A DNA stretch of 64,000 bases, taken from NCBI GenBank assembly GCA_016125225.1, contig WGME01000028.1, positions 62,001-126,000 of the forward strand. Reading direction: 5' to 3'. The translations under genes and the position numbers were made by a program. Under the pieces are notes generated by a model that was not told the origin of the DNA, searched no databases, and saw only the letters and a list, made by a program, of their open reading frames with translations. Positions 55,739 through 64,000 of this stretch are shown here, piece after piece (position 1 is the first letter of the stretch; the number at the start of each line of letters is the position of its first letter). Source of the DNA: a bacterium. GTDB lineage: Bacteria; Planctomycetota; Planctomycetia; Planctomycetales; Planctomycetaceae.

Positions 55739-56347
55739 ATGTCGTATCCAGACCATCGCCTGCTGGCCTGCCTCGCGATCTGCCTGCAAATGGCAGGACC
55801 GGCGAAAGCTGCCGATCCAACTCCCAATGCCGGTACGCCCCTCTCGATGGGGTTGCCGACTGCTGCTGCCCATTCGCCTCAGCCCACAGTGATTGTCCGC
55901 GGTGTCGGCGCAAACTCTCTGGGTCAGGTCGTCGGTTCGCCCCGCACCAACTCACCACGGGACGAGTTCCAGCAGCGCATCCAACAGGTTCAACAAGAAC
56001 GCATGCGGCAGGAATTCGAAGCGGCCCATCGGCCCACCGCGTGGCAATTGCAGAATCCCTCGGGCATTCAAAACCGCTATGGGGAATCGCAGTTCCATGT
56101 GAATGGGTATCAGGCCCCCAATACTTACTTTGGTGCGGAGTATCGCCCTTGGTCGAACATGTCTGCCCCGCTGTTCGAGCCGCAGCAACCCCCCAACATC
56201 GTGCCGGTGCCACCTTTGACACAGACGGAAGTCATGGTCGCCCCCTACAGTTACTGGGGACCGCAAAACAACCTCTGGCATCAGGTCAGCCCGGCCGTAG
56301 GCAGCCCGAACCCGCTGGGGAGCTGGGATATTGGCCCCGGTTGGTGA
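55739..56347 (+). CDS. small exported proline/glutamine-rich protein of unknown function
   Basis: 202 residues with signal peptide MSYPDHRLLACLAICLQMAG cut after AKAA. The mature part has low complexity, rich in Pro, Gln, Asn and Tyr, with a Gln/Arg-rich helix (DEFQQRIQQVQQERMRQEFE) and a C-terminal stretch with repeated PYSYWGPQNNLW-like aromatic motifs. GGGGGAG precedes the ATG. No function is recognised. It lies 106 bases downstream of the PPC gene and ends 18 bases before the stop of the convergent kinase gene. Confidence 0.72.
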   Translation: MSYPDHRLLACLAICLQMAGPAKAADPTPNAGTPLSMGLPTAAAHSPQPTVIVRGVGANSLGQVVGSPRTNSPRDEFQQRIQQVQQERMRQEFEAAHRPTAWQLQNPSGIQNRYGESQFHVNGYQAPNTYFGAEYRPWSNMSAPLFEPQQPPNIVPVPPLTQTEVMVAPYSYWGPQNNLWHQVSPAVGSPNPLGSWDIGPGW

Positions 56348-56365
56348 GCTCACCCTGACTGGGGC

Positions 56366-57349
56366 TTACTTCAACAATGCCTCAATGTCCTGCGGCGTGA
56401 ATTTGCGCTGCAGGCGGGCACCCATCTGAGAAACCACACGGCCCGCCGCATGCGACGCCAGATGCCCGGCCTGTTTCCACGACAGACCATTGGTGATGCC
56501 GTACAGAATGCCCGCCGCATACATGTCTCCCGCACCGGTCGTATCCACTGCGGAGACGGAAACCCCTTCAACCGGGGTGACCTGCCCGGCGTGCATCAGC
56601 AGCGAACCTTCCGCCCCGAGAGTGAGCGCCACATCGGCCGCATGATGATGGATCTTCTGGGCACAGTCGACGGGATCGGTTTGTCCCGTCAGGCTGCGGG
56701 CTTCTTCCAGATTGCAGAACAGCAGATCGACGGAATCGGCAATCAACTCCCAGAAGAGTTCGCGGTGCATGCCGACCAGGAACGGATCGGAAATCGTGAA
56801 CGCGACTTTCACGCCCTGTTCTTTCGCCAGTCGCATGGCCTTAATCGCGGCCTGTTTGGTCGATTCACCGGTGAAGAGATAGCCTTCGACATAGACATAC
56901 TTGGCCCGGGCGATCTGCTCGGCGGTGATATCGTCCGGCCCTAAGGTGGCCGACAGTCCGAGATGGGTGAGCATGGTCCGCTGAGCATCTTCGGTGATCA
57001 GAATCACCGAGGTACCGGTCTGACCGACGGCGGATGGGACTTCGATTTTGACGCCGAGGTTTCGCAGGTCGTTCAGAAAGAATTCACCCAGTTCATCATG
57101 ACCGACCTTAGCGGCATAGGCGGCGGTCCCACCGAAATCGACGACGCCCGCGATGGTATTGGCCGCCGAACCTCCCGCACAGCGATGAATGGTAATGCCA
57201 TCGAGCGATTCCAGCACCCGCAACTGGTCATGCTCATCGACCAGCGTCATGATGCCTTTCGAAAAGCCCAGGCGTTCCAGATGTTCGTCAGGAATCTGCA
57301 CCTGGATATCGACGAGCGCATTGCCCACACCGTAAACGTCGTACTGCAT
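56366..57349 (-). CDS. adenosine-kinase-like PfkB-family sugar/nucleoside kinase
   Basis: 327 residues. It starts [20 protein letters not shown] and has [13 protein letters not shown], the PfkB substrate-binding loop, and [20 protein letters not shown]. The catalytic signature [16 protein letters not shown] carries the Asp base and anion hole, and AVDTTGAGD is conserved. The EARSLTG stretch and the overall length match adenosine kinases and related nucleoside kinases of this family in bacteria. It should phosphorylate adenosine or a similar substrate with ATP in the cytoplasm. No other purine gene is adjacent. An exact substrate call would need comparison of the lid residues. Confidence 0.85.
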   Translation of the reverse strand: MQYDVYGVGNALVDIQVQIPDEHLERLGFSKGIMTLVDEHDQLRVLESLDGITIHRCAGGSAANTIAGVVDFGGTAAYAAKVGHDELGEFFLNDLRNLGVKIEVPSAVGQTGTSVILITEDAQRTMLTHLGLSATLGPDDITAEQIARAKYVYVEGYLFTGESTKQAAIKAMRLAKEQGVKVAFTISDPFLVGMHRELFWELIADSVDLLFCNLEEARSLTGQTDPVDCAQKIHHHAADVALTLGAEGSLLMHAGQVTPVEGVSVSAVDTTGAGDMYAAGILYGITNGLSWKQAGHLASHAAGRVVSQMGARLQRKFTPQDIEALLK

Positions 57350-57478
57350 CTCTCAGTGGCTTCTATTGGAAGGAATTCTGTCGAAAACTTCGCGGTGATT
57401 CAGCGAGAGTTGTAGCATATTCCGTCCACAGGCACGAGGTTCGCGAGGGCCCAACGGCCATCACGACGAGATCTTGTT

Positions 57479-57973
57479 TCAACGCAAATGCACATCGGCT
57501 CCGGTACGCATCTTGAGCAGCGAGACATTTTGCTCGAAAAACTGCTGACTGAACCCGGCCCAAGCCAGAATCTCGCGGCCTTTGGAGGTTTCCAACCAGA
57601 TTTCATACGGACCACCGAGGACAGGCAGCAAGCGATCGAAAACCATCCCCAGCACCCACTGCATCGGGCCGAAGAGAAAGAATGTCCACAGCCCCGTTTG
57701 GGCCGCTTTGTATGTTGTATGGACGCAGACCACCGCCGCCAGATTGCATTTCACGTGACTGACGCAAATGAAGCCCATGTAGAACCACGTATCGAAGCGA
57801 TCCCCTTTCAACTTGGTGAGCCGGTATGTCCCCGTGAGCATCACCGGTAAAAAGCAGGAGAGGATCTGCCAGATCACGCCGATACGGTACGACAACAGCA
57901 CGGGGACCAGCAAAATCCCCAAGGCGATCAGCCGATTCCGCAGATGGGGTTGCGGGGCTAGTTGACGTTCCAT
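57479..57973 (-). CDS. small membrane protein of unknown function
   Basis: 164 residues with four hydrophobic segments (RLIALGILLVPVLLSYRI, ILSCFLPVMLTGTYRL, NLAAVVCVHTTYKAA and TFFLFGPMQWVLGMVFDRLL). The C-terminal tail is charged and helical (ETSKGREILAWAGFSQQFFE). No family was recognised. It lies 42 bases downstream of the O-GlcNAc-transferase-like gene on the same strand, so it is probably cotranscribed and could help anchor or support that enzyme. The start at 57973 is preceded by a weak GAGG. Confidence 0.65.
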   Translation of the reverse strand: MERQLAPQPHLRNRLIALGILLVPVLLSYRIGVIWQILSCFLPVMLTGTYRLTKLKGDRFDTWFYMGFICVSHVKCNLAAVVCVHTTYKAAQTGLWTFFLFGPMQWVLGMVFDRLLPVLGGPYEIWLETSKGREILAWAGFSQQFFEQNVSLLKMRTGADVHLR

Positions 57974-58015
57974 CTCGCAGACCTCGTCTGGCTTCTTCGT
58001 TCCCGGATTTTCGCA

Positions 58016-60115
58016 CTATGGCAAGTCGGTCAGTTCACCACCCGCCACGCGCAGAAAACAGTGCTCATACGCAGCGACTGCCGCTGCGGATTCAAACAAA
58101 TTCCCGGCGAGCCCGAGAATCCGTGTCTGCATCTCCTCTCGAAACAGACGATCGGTGCAAAGACGCAAGACCTGGCGGGCATAGTCGTCTGTCGTGTCGA
58201 CATTGAGTTCCGGCACATCGAGCAGGCGATTCACAGCCGTCTGCCAGCGTCCCCTATGATATCGCCCCGTGAGTGTCACGACCGGCGTTCCCACCGACGC
58301 GGCATCCAACGCCGTATTGGCCCCGCCGCCGTATCCAATCGAATCGAGAACCACATCAGCCGCACGAATCAATCCGAGATAGACATCCCGAGGCATGCGT
58401 GAAACAAACTGCACACGATCCATGAACGGCCCCACCGTTTGCGATAACCGCTGACGGTACATCTCGGTGATGGTGGGTTGCTCATCGGCAAGTAGCAGCA
58501 CCACGGCTGCCGCATCTTGTTCCAGCAAGGTCCTCAACATGCGATCAAAGACGGGCAGCAGCTTCCGCAGATTCTGGGCACACACCAGCAGATGCTGATC
58601 GGCCGCGATCCCCCAGCGGGCCCGTGTCGCCGACTCTGCTGGAGCTTCCGGACGTTCATACCAGGTCGGCAACACCGGCAGCGAAATCAGGCGTTCGACA
58701 TAGTGGTCGGCACCGTCCTCGGGTTCCAGCAACGCACTGCTGAGAAATCCATCCATGCGGTCGTGCCCCGCCGTCGACGGCCAGCCCCATGTCGCCAGTT
58801 GATAGGGAACCGCTCGAAAGAAGGGCAAAAAGTAATTCATCGAATCGGTACCGACTTCCCAATAGCACAGGATGTCGATGTCGGAAGCGGCCAGTTGCTG
58901 AGCGGCCTCGGCGACTTTGTCTGAGATTTCGAATCGCCCGCCGGCGAACGATGGCCGCAGATGTTGCAACACATTCAACCCGGCCCGCGTGCTGACCCAA
59001 CTGACCTGCAGTTGACCACGTTGGACCAGTTGCTCGACCAAGCCCCCCAGGCACCGATTGAAGACTCCTTCATGGCCGGTGGTCACCAGCCAGCCGACAT
59101 GCGGCCGGGTTCGTGGGACGCGCGGCGTGATTGTGACTGGCGCAATCCGATTTAGAAACAGGTCGGCATAGGCCGCTTTCAACGGGCGTTCATTTTCGCC
59201 GTGATAGGTCCAGATCATCGGGGGTTCGGCGGACGATCCCGAGAGATCAGCGATCTCCCATGACATTGCCGAATTGCGATCGCTTTGCAGGAGCCGGATA
59301 GCCTCTTGCCGTTGCTTCTGGATGGCATCCTCATCGGCAGAAATGACAGGGCCGAGCATTTCATTTCGCAGTCGACTCAGGCTGCGCTCCGGATGAAGTT
59401 CCAGCACGCGTTGATAATGTTGACGTGCCAGTTCGATCTGTCCACGGCGGGCGTAGATGTCACCCAGTAAGGTATCGGGTTCGATTTCTGCCGTGGGGGG
59501 AATCAGCGGCTTCAGTTGCTGCAGTCGGGCCAGTGCCTGCTCCGATTCACCCAGTTCGAGTTGCGTCACCGCCAGATTCCATTGCGGCTCCCACCATTGC
59601 GGCTGACAGGCGATGGCCTGTTGATAATGCGTCACGGCCACGGGAAGTTTCCCCTCGCCCCGCATAAGATTCCCGAGATTATGATGGGCACGGGCATAGT
59701 TCGGCCGCAGCTCCACAGCCCGACGGAAGGCATTGATTGCCGCCTCGATCTGCCGGGCATCGCGTAAGGCACATCCCAGATTGAAGACGGCTTCGGGAAA
59801 TTGCGGCGCAAGCTTCAAGGCTCGCTGGAGGCATTCGATGGCCGCGGGAAGATTCCCCGCACGACGTTCGGCTTCGCCCAGGTTCGCCCAGACATCGGCT
59901 CTTTGCGGACAAAGCGGGGCCGCCCGTCGAAAGAGTTGCAGGGCTTCGGCTGTTCGTCCCTGTTGTGCGAAGACCAGGGCCAATTGATGCAGCGCAGCGC
60001 CATCTTGCGGGACGAAGGAAAGCCACTTCTGATATTCGGCTTCGGCTTCGGATAAGCGCCCCGCCTGATGGGCGGCAATCGCCTGCTGCCAAATCGCCTG
60101 CGGCGCGCGGTTCAT
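58016..60115 (-). CDS. TPR-repeat protein with O-GlcNAc transferase (SPINDLY-like, GT41) domain
   Basis: 699 residues, start at the ATG at 60115; a TTG frame begins 12 bases earlier. The N-terminal half (about 8-240) has six to seven TPR repeats (for example AIAAHQAGRLSEAEAEYQKW and NLGCALRDARQIEAAINAFR). The C-terminal half matches the O-GlcNAc transferase family: HVGWLVTTGHEGVF, DIDILCYWEVGTDSMNYFLP, PYQLATWGWPSTAGHDRMDG, DVVLDSIGYGGGANTALDAA and VGTPVVTLTGRYHRGRW. This is the GT-B fold of GT41 with the UDP-sugar site. It probably glycosylates proteins on Ser/Thr in the cytoplasm. The donor and target are unknown. It heads a two-gene unit with the small membrane protein. Confidence 0.88.
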   Translation of the reverse strand: MNRAPQAIWQQAIAAHQAGRLSEAEAEYQKWLSFVPQDGAALHQLALVFAQQGRTAEALQLFRRAAPLCPQRADVWANLGEAERRAGNLPAAIECLQRALKLAPQFPEAVFNLGCALRDARQIEAAINAFRRAVELRPNYARAHHNLGNLMRGEGKLPVAVTHYQQAIACQPQWWEPQWNLAVTQLELGESEQALARLQQLKPLIPPTAEIEPDTLLGDIYARRGQIELARQHYQRVLELHPERSLSRLRNEMLGPVISADEDAIQKQRQEAIRLLQSDRNSAMSWEIADLSGSSAEPPMIWTYHGENERPLKAAYADLFLNRIAPVTITPRVPRTRPHVGWLVTTGHEGVFNRCLGGLVEQLVQRGQLQVSWVSTRAGLNVLQHLRPSFAGGRFEISDKVAEAAQQLAASDIDILCYWEVGTDSMNYFLPFFRAVPYQLATWGWPSTAGHDRMDGFLSSALLEPEDGADHYVERLISLPVLPTWYERPEAPAESATRARWGIAADQHLLVCAQNLRKLLPVFDRMLRTLLEQDAAAVVLLLADEQPTITEMYRQRLSQTVGPFMDRVQFVSRMPRDVYLGLIRAADVVLDSIGYGGGANTALDAASVGTPVVTLTGRYHRGRWQTAVNRLLDVPELNVDTTDDYARQVLRLCTDRLFREEMQTRILGLAGNLFESAAAVAAYEHCFLRVAGGELTDLP

Positions 60116-60431
60116 CGTTTGTCCCAATGTGGCCCCGGTAACTCAGAGACCTCGATTGATCTCGGGGATGCCGTCGCATGCTACGACACCAGTTAACAGT
60201 GCATCATTGGGACGAGATGGGCAACGAAGTGCAAGCCGCCGGGGCGTGAAATAGAAAATCCGTCGTGAGTCGTTTCAGCAACCCAAAGGGACCACGGCTT
60301 TGTGAGCCGTGAAATGAACAAAGAGACGCATGGCTCGCAGAGCCATGGCACTCAAGATAGAAACTGCCCGCAAGACCAGAAAATGCCGAGGGATTGATTG
60401 AGAGCGTCGGACTTCGTCGAACAAACGCCAC
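60116..60431. other. intergenic region with REP-like palindromes
   Basis: About 315 bases between the O-GlcNAc-transferase-like gene and the RND exporter, both on the minus strand. It has no supported gene. Two palindromes occupy 60293-60347 and are described separately; a promoter for the downstream minus-strand gene should also be in this region. Confidence 0.5.
60293..60364. repeat. pair of REP-like palindromes with a conserved tail
   Basis: CACGGCT (60293-60299), TTGTG and AGCCGTG (60305-60311) form one stem. CATGGCTC (60329-60336), GCA and GAGCCATG (60340-60347) form a second. The second is followed by GCACTC and AAGATAGAAAC (60354-60364). The last 11 bases are identical to 8983-8993 near another stem-loop. 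Confidence 0.5.
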
Positions 60432-62648
60432 TCAAGCCACGTTTTCCAGCGAATCGATAGCGGGCAAACCCAAGGCCGGGCGATGTCGCAGGAATTTGGG
60501 AGCCGGAACGGCATCCACAGGAGACGTGGCGGTCTCTTCCACAGTAACAGCACGGGGTGACGGGCGACAGCATAACAAAGCGGGCAACAGCACCAGTTCC
60601 CCGAGCAGAGACGCCAGCATCTGCCCGGCCATCAACGCGCCAAACCGAGCCGTGGGCACAAAGCTGCTCAGACACAATGCCAGCATCCCGAGGCTGCAAA
60701 TCATGGTCGATTCCAGCATCGGCTCGCCCGAATGCAACAGGGCACGGCGACACGCCTCGGCTGACGTGCAGCCTTCGTTATAAGCGGATCGGTAATGGAC
60801 CAGAAAATGGAAGGTGCAGTCGACCGAAATGCCCAGGGCAATGCTCCCCGTCATCATCATGCCAATGTCGACCGGCATACCGAGAAAGCCAACACCGCCA
60901 AAGACCAGGGCAATCGGTGCCATGTTCGGGATCATGGCGATAAGACCCGCGACCACCGATCGCAATGACAAGATCATGACCACCGTGATGGTCAGGCAGG
61001 CCATCGTGAAGCTCTGCCAGAAGCCATCAAAAATTTCCTGCTGGGCACTCTTCAACAGCGGAGTCAGCCCGGTAAAGCGAATCGGTGTCCCCGCGAGATC
61101 ACGGTCCAGATCGGTCAAAATATCGATGGGGGAAAACTCAGCCGAACGTCGAACGCGAGCCGAGATGCGCCATTGCCGTTCCCGATCGGCCACCCAACCG
61201 GAATCCGAACCCATCGATCGAGCCCGCGACAGAATGCCCGCCACTTCGAACGAGCTTTCCGGCATTTCCGTCGGAAAGAAACTGGCAGCCGACATCACAT
61301 GCCGGACACCGGGGTGAGCCGCGATCTGATTATGCACCGCTCGAACCGCTTGCAAACGCTCGAAGAAGGGCTGTTCACGGTCTGTGAATTCTACGATGGC
61401 TTCGATGGAATCGACATTGGTCAACCGAGATTCGATGGTCTTCAAGTTGGTCAGAATGGGACTGCGACGCGGCAGAAACTCCACCGGGTCGATATCCGAC
61501 TTCAACTGCATCAGGCCGAACACGACGAGGACTGCGGTGCCGGCGGCGACTTGCAGAATGGTTCGTCGCGATTGATTGATGCGGTCGGCCCAATTGCCGA
61601 AGTCCATCCGGAAGCCCATGGAGCGAGTCGTGCAATCGGGCCAGACCACCACCAGGGCGGGCATCACGCCGAGTCCGACAACCAAAGCCAGAATGGCTCC
61701 GAGGGCTGCGGCATAGCCGAACTGTGCCACGGGCAGAATGTTGCTCACATTGAGAGACAGCAGACCCAGCAATGTGGTCAGGGTCGACAACCAGCAGGGG
61801 GCCCAACACTCACGCAACGCTTGAGCCATGGGATCGGGGTGCTGAGCCTGACGAGCCGAAGAGTAATAGCTGACAAAGTGCACGGCGATGGACAGCGTGA
61901 AGATCATCACCATCACGCTGAGCGATCCCATGATGAAGTTCATCTCGCCACCACACCACGCGAGCACCGTCTGGGTGACGTAAATTCCCCATAAGGTCAC
62001 ACCGAGAGTCGATAGTGACATGCCCCAATGACCGAAGGACAGATACAGCAAGCTCAGCGAGATGAGGCAGGTGATCGCGAAGTATTTGCGGCTGGAGTCC
62101 TGACTACCGAGACGATCGAGTTCCGTCACGATTACGGGCGGGCCGGTCATCACGACCTGCTCGTTCGTCAACTGGCAGTAATCGAGCACTTTGCGGAAGG
62201 CAGTGACGACAGCCGCCCGGTTGGCGATCCCTTCGCGATCCAGCAGGGCAATCACCCCCTGATAGTCGCCTTCCGGAGAGATGAGCAAACCTTCCAGACG
62301 CTGCCGGGCGTCGGTGGTATCGACGCCCATGCCGTCCATGTGTCCCTGAACACGCGCTGCGGTCCAGCAGGAACGCACACCGGGGATCAGTTCCAATCGT
62401 CCGGCCACGGCTTCCATCAGACCGGGGGCCGCCAGTTCCTGCGGCAAGCCAATGATGATGGCTTCTTCAGCGCCGAAGTCGCGTTTGAAGTTTTCGTAGG
62501 TCTGGCGGACGTCGGTATCGCGCGGTAACCAGGTTTCGATGTCGTTATTCGACCGGATCGAATTGGCCTGGATGTAGAAGTAAGGGAAGGACAACGCCAC
62601 GAAGGCCAGCAGCAAATGGGCATGGCGGCGGTAGAGGAAAGAAATCAT
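60432..62648 (-). CDS. RND-superfamily exporter (MMPL/HAE3-like)
   Basis: 738 residues. It has a duplicated RND layout: N-terminal helix (HAHLLLAFVALSFPYFYIQA), a periplasmic loop with DIETWLPRDTDVRQTYENF, then helices 2-6 with FAITCLISLSLLYLSFGHWG and GSLSVMVMIFTLSIAVHFVS. The second half carries SFTMACLTITVVMILSLRSV and SIALGISVDCTFHFLVHYRS, the repeated proton-relay region. A short basic/Pro tail ends the protein. It should export a hydrophobic substrate without a visible adaptor or outer-membrane partner. It is distinct from the exporter at 20.3 kb, which has a longer C-terminus. Confidence 0.87.
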   Translation of the reverse strand: MISFLYRRHAHLLLAFVALSFPYFYIQANSIRSNNDIETWLPRDTDVRQTYENFKRDFGAEEAIIIGLPQELAAPGLMEAVAGRLELIPGVRSCWTAARVQGHMDGMGVDTTDARQRLEGLLISPEGDYQGVIALLDREGIANRAAVVTAFRKVLDYCQLTNEQVVMTGPPVIVTELDRLGSQDSSRKYFAITCLISLSLLYLSFGHWGMSLSTLGVTLWGIYVTQTVLAWCGGEMNFIMGSLSVMVMIFTLSIAVHFVSYYSSARQAQHPDPMAQALRECWAPCWLSTLTTLLGLLSLNVSNILPVAQFGYAAALGAILALVVGLGVMPALVVVWPDCTTRSMGFRMDFGNWADRINQSRRTILQVAAGTAVLVVFGLMQLKSDIDPVEFLPRRSPILTNLKTIESRLTNVDSIEAIVEFTDREQPFFERLQAVRAVHNQIAAHPGVRHVMSAASFFPTEMPESSFEVAGILSRARSMGSDSGWVADRERQWRISARVRRSAEFSPIDILTDLDRDLAGTPIRFTGLTPLLKSAQQEIFDGFWQSFTMACLTITVVMILSLRSVVAGLIAMIPNMAPIALVFGGVGFLGMPVDIGMMMTGSIALGISVDCTFHFLVHYRSAYNEGCTSAEACRRALLHSGEPMLESTMICSLGMLALCLSSFVPTARFGALMAGQMLASLLGELVLLPALLCCRPSPRAVTVEETATSPVDAVPAPKFLRHRPALGLPAIDSLENVA

Positions 62649-63073
62649 CGACCGGGACTCACTCTCAGCTCACATCAACAGCAGGTCTGTTCGTTTTGGA
62701 CGAGACACAAGCACGGTGTCCCGCAGCAACAGCCTCCCTGCCGTTGGCCGGTCGTCGGACCATCAATTCCCTCCGCGACACTGAGTGGCCTGGGGATGTC
62801 TCCCCGGTACTTCCTCGGTTGGTCGCGGTTTCCCGCGGGTGATCGATGTCTAACAAAACAATTCGACGACCCAGCCCGAGAATTTCACGCAAAACCCCAT
62901 CCTGACTGGGGGATAGCCGTCTGCACGTCTCGCAGGCTGCCCCTTCGTCATTGCCCGCGAAGTCTTACATCTTGAGACCAGCCTGAAACCGCCGTGACAT
63001 TTGTGAGGTATCTCAGTCAGTTCCGGGAAAATCGCGGGCAAAACCCAATTTGATTTGAGTTCGGGAGGCTTCG
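62649..63073. other. divergent intergenic region, no supported gene
   Basis: About 425 bases between the RND exporter (minus) and the truncated exported gene (plus). Two small GC-rich hairpins are seen (GGGGA/TCCCC at 62792-62805 and CGCGG/CCGCG near 62827-62840). Promoters for both genes are expected here but none is clear. GGGAGG at 63063-63068 is the ribosome site of the next gene. Confidence 0.5.
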
Positions 63074-64000
63074 ATGCGGCAACGAATGGGATGGCGCTGT
63101 CTGATCTGGTGTGGAGTTTGCCTTGCCACCACGGCGATTCACGCGGAAGAATCGCTGACCAAGGTCGTGCCTGCCGGGGCCATCGTCTCCGCGGAAATCA
63201 CTGATGCCGCTGCCACGATTTCTCGCCTCAAAACATCCGAGGCATTACGCCAGGCCACATCGTCTCCCGTGTACCGTACCTGGGCCAATTCCAGCAATGG
63301 ACGCAAGTTCCGTGGTGGTCGCGCACTCCTCGAAGGCCAGTTGGGCATGAACCTGTGGGACGCCGCCGAGCGTCTTATTGGTCAGCAAGTGCTAGTTGCA
63401 GTTTATCCCCCCTCGGCTGGTAACCAGCCAGACGGTGTGTTAGTGATCCGTTTCGAGACGATGGAAACCGCAGCCTTGATCCGCGAGAAACTTTCCCCCT
63501 GGATTGAAATCTCCGACGGCGCGATTCAGGCCGATGAACGCGATGGCAGTTGGCTGGTGCAGTCCGCCGACAACAAGGCCTTTGGTGCCTTGCGCGAACA
63601 ATGGCTCGTGATTTCCAACCGTGAGTCCTTACGCACGGCTGTACTCGATCGCGTGTCAAAGACCGTGACCGAATCCCTGGCCGATTCCCCCGCCTGGAAG
63701 CATCAGACGGCGTTGGCAAACACCACTTCCGAATCACGCTTACAGGTGATCTGGGACAGTGCCCCGGTTCGTCCATTGTTGGGTGCTGAGTCGGAAGCTC
63801 GTCTGCTTCCCGCGAAACTCGATAACCCGCTGGCTTCACTTCTATTAGGTGGACTCATCGAAGTCGCGGCGAAGGCTCCGGAGATGCAGGGGGCCTTGAC
63901 GATCCATGAAAGTGGCTTCGTAGCCTCGGTTCTGGCACCCGTGGGGAAAGCTGAGATCGATCCGGCACATCAAACGTTGCTGGCCACCGCCCCATCAACA
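63074..64000 (+). CDS. exported protein of unknown function (partial, runs off the window)
   Basis: The ATG at 63074 is preceded by GGGAGG at six bases and opens MRQRMGWRCLIWCGVCLATT, a signal peptide cut near IHAE. The frame stays open to the last base, giving 309 codons without a stop. The mature part begins SLTKVVPAGAIVSAEITDAA and contains QVLVAVYPPSAG and WLVISNRESLRTAVLDRV. The pattern resembles DUF3352-like exported proteins, in which a predicted beta/alpha repeat alternates, but this could not be verified. The style is similar to the exported gene at 44.2-45.7 kb. No catalytic residues were identified. Confidence 0.78.
   Translation, partial: MRQRMGWRCLIWCGVCLATTAIHAEESLTKVVPAGAIVSAEITDAAATISRLKTSEALRQATSSPVYRTWANSSNGRKFRGGRALLEGQLGMNLWDAAERLIGQQVLVAVYPPSAGNQPDGVLVIRFETMETAALIREKLSPWIEISDGAIQADERDGSWLVQSADNKAFGALREQWLVISNRESLRTAVLDRVSKTVTESLADSPAWKHQTALANTTSESRLQVIWDSAPVRPLLGAESEARLLPAKLDNPLASLLLGGLIEVAAKAPEMQGALTIHESGFVASVLAPVGKAEIDPAHQTLLATAPST

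Noticed and set aside
62616-62975. 119-residue plus-strand frame in the intergenic region
   Set aside because: It overlaps the start of the RND gene and lacks ribosome site and motifs.
1-64000. CRISPR arrays, transposases and prophage genes
   Set aside because: No regularly spaced direct repeats, transposase motifs or phage structural genes were seen anywhere in the window.

Overview
This is a bacterial chromosome window of about 58-60% GC by hand counts of a few lines. It almost certainly comes from a member of the Planctomycetota (order Planctomycetales). The lineage markers are a DUF1549/DUF1553 protein followed by a DUF1501 protein and a PPC-domain protein, a very long PVC-type cytochrome/beta-propeller protein, Tat-exported Gfo/Idh/MocA and PQQ-propeller proteins, many exported proteins of unknown function, a Ser/Thr kinase with an FHA domain, and an orphan FhcC subunit typical of the planctomycete tetrahydromethanopterin C1 pathway. 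The genus cannot be fixed from the sequence alone. No rRNA, convincing tRNA, CRISPR array, transposase or prophage was seen. The first and last genes run off the window.

Layout. 1-2.6 kb (minus): two translationally coupled GT39-type membrane glycosyltransferases. 2.7-9 kb (plus): TPR lipoprotein, PPP-family phosphatase, exported FG-GAP/VCBS propeller, thiamine-diphosphate decarboxylase. 9.1-12.6 kb (minus): a tiny lipoprotein, then a lower-GC stretch with a sigma-region-4-like HTH protein and a GHKL (MORC/MutL-like) ATPase, which is the best candidate for an undescribed system here. 12.7-19.5 kb: PQQ propeller, GxDLY/SGNH esterase, squalene-cyclase-fold exported protein, Fur-family regulator, D-threonine aldolase/D-serine dehydratase-like enzyme, amidohydrolase. 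19.6-27.1 kb (plus): DUF983, RND/MMPL transporter, M24 aminopeptidase, AccB, AccC and a phosphofructokinase with pyrophosphate-type active-site residues. Overlapping start/stop codons tie the transporter to the peptidase and AccC to the phosphofructokinase.

27.1-40.5 kb: GNAT-like protein, exported HEAT-repeat protein, small exported coiled-coil protein, FhcC, exported isoaspartyl methyltransferase fusion, YgfZ, PurH, the large PVC cytochrome and an orphan DNA methyltransferase with permuted motif order. 40.5-49.9 kb: FHA-linked Ser/Thr kinase, matrixin-type metalloprotease, exported protein of unknown function, DEAD-box helicase, SGNH hydrolase, Tat-exported oxidoreductase. 50.1-56.3 kb (plus): the DUF1549/1553-DUF1501-PPC gene run and a small exported protein. 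56.4-62.6 kb (minus): adenosine-kinase-like PfkB enzyme, small membrane protein, TPR/O-GlcNAc-transferase-like protein, second RND/MMPL exporter. 63.1 kb to the end: a truncated exported protein.

The window mixes housekeeping functions (fatty acid initiation, glycolysis, purine synthesis, Fe-S maintenance, RNA helicase) with a large exported and periplasmic set. Promoter-like hexamers, stem-loop terminators between convergent genes and small REP-like palindromes were found by eye and are reported with modest confidence.
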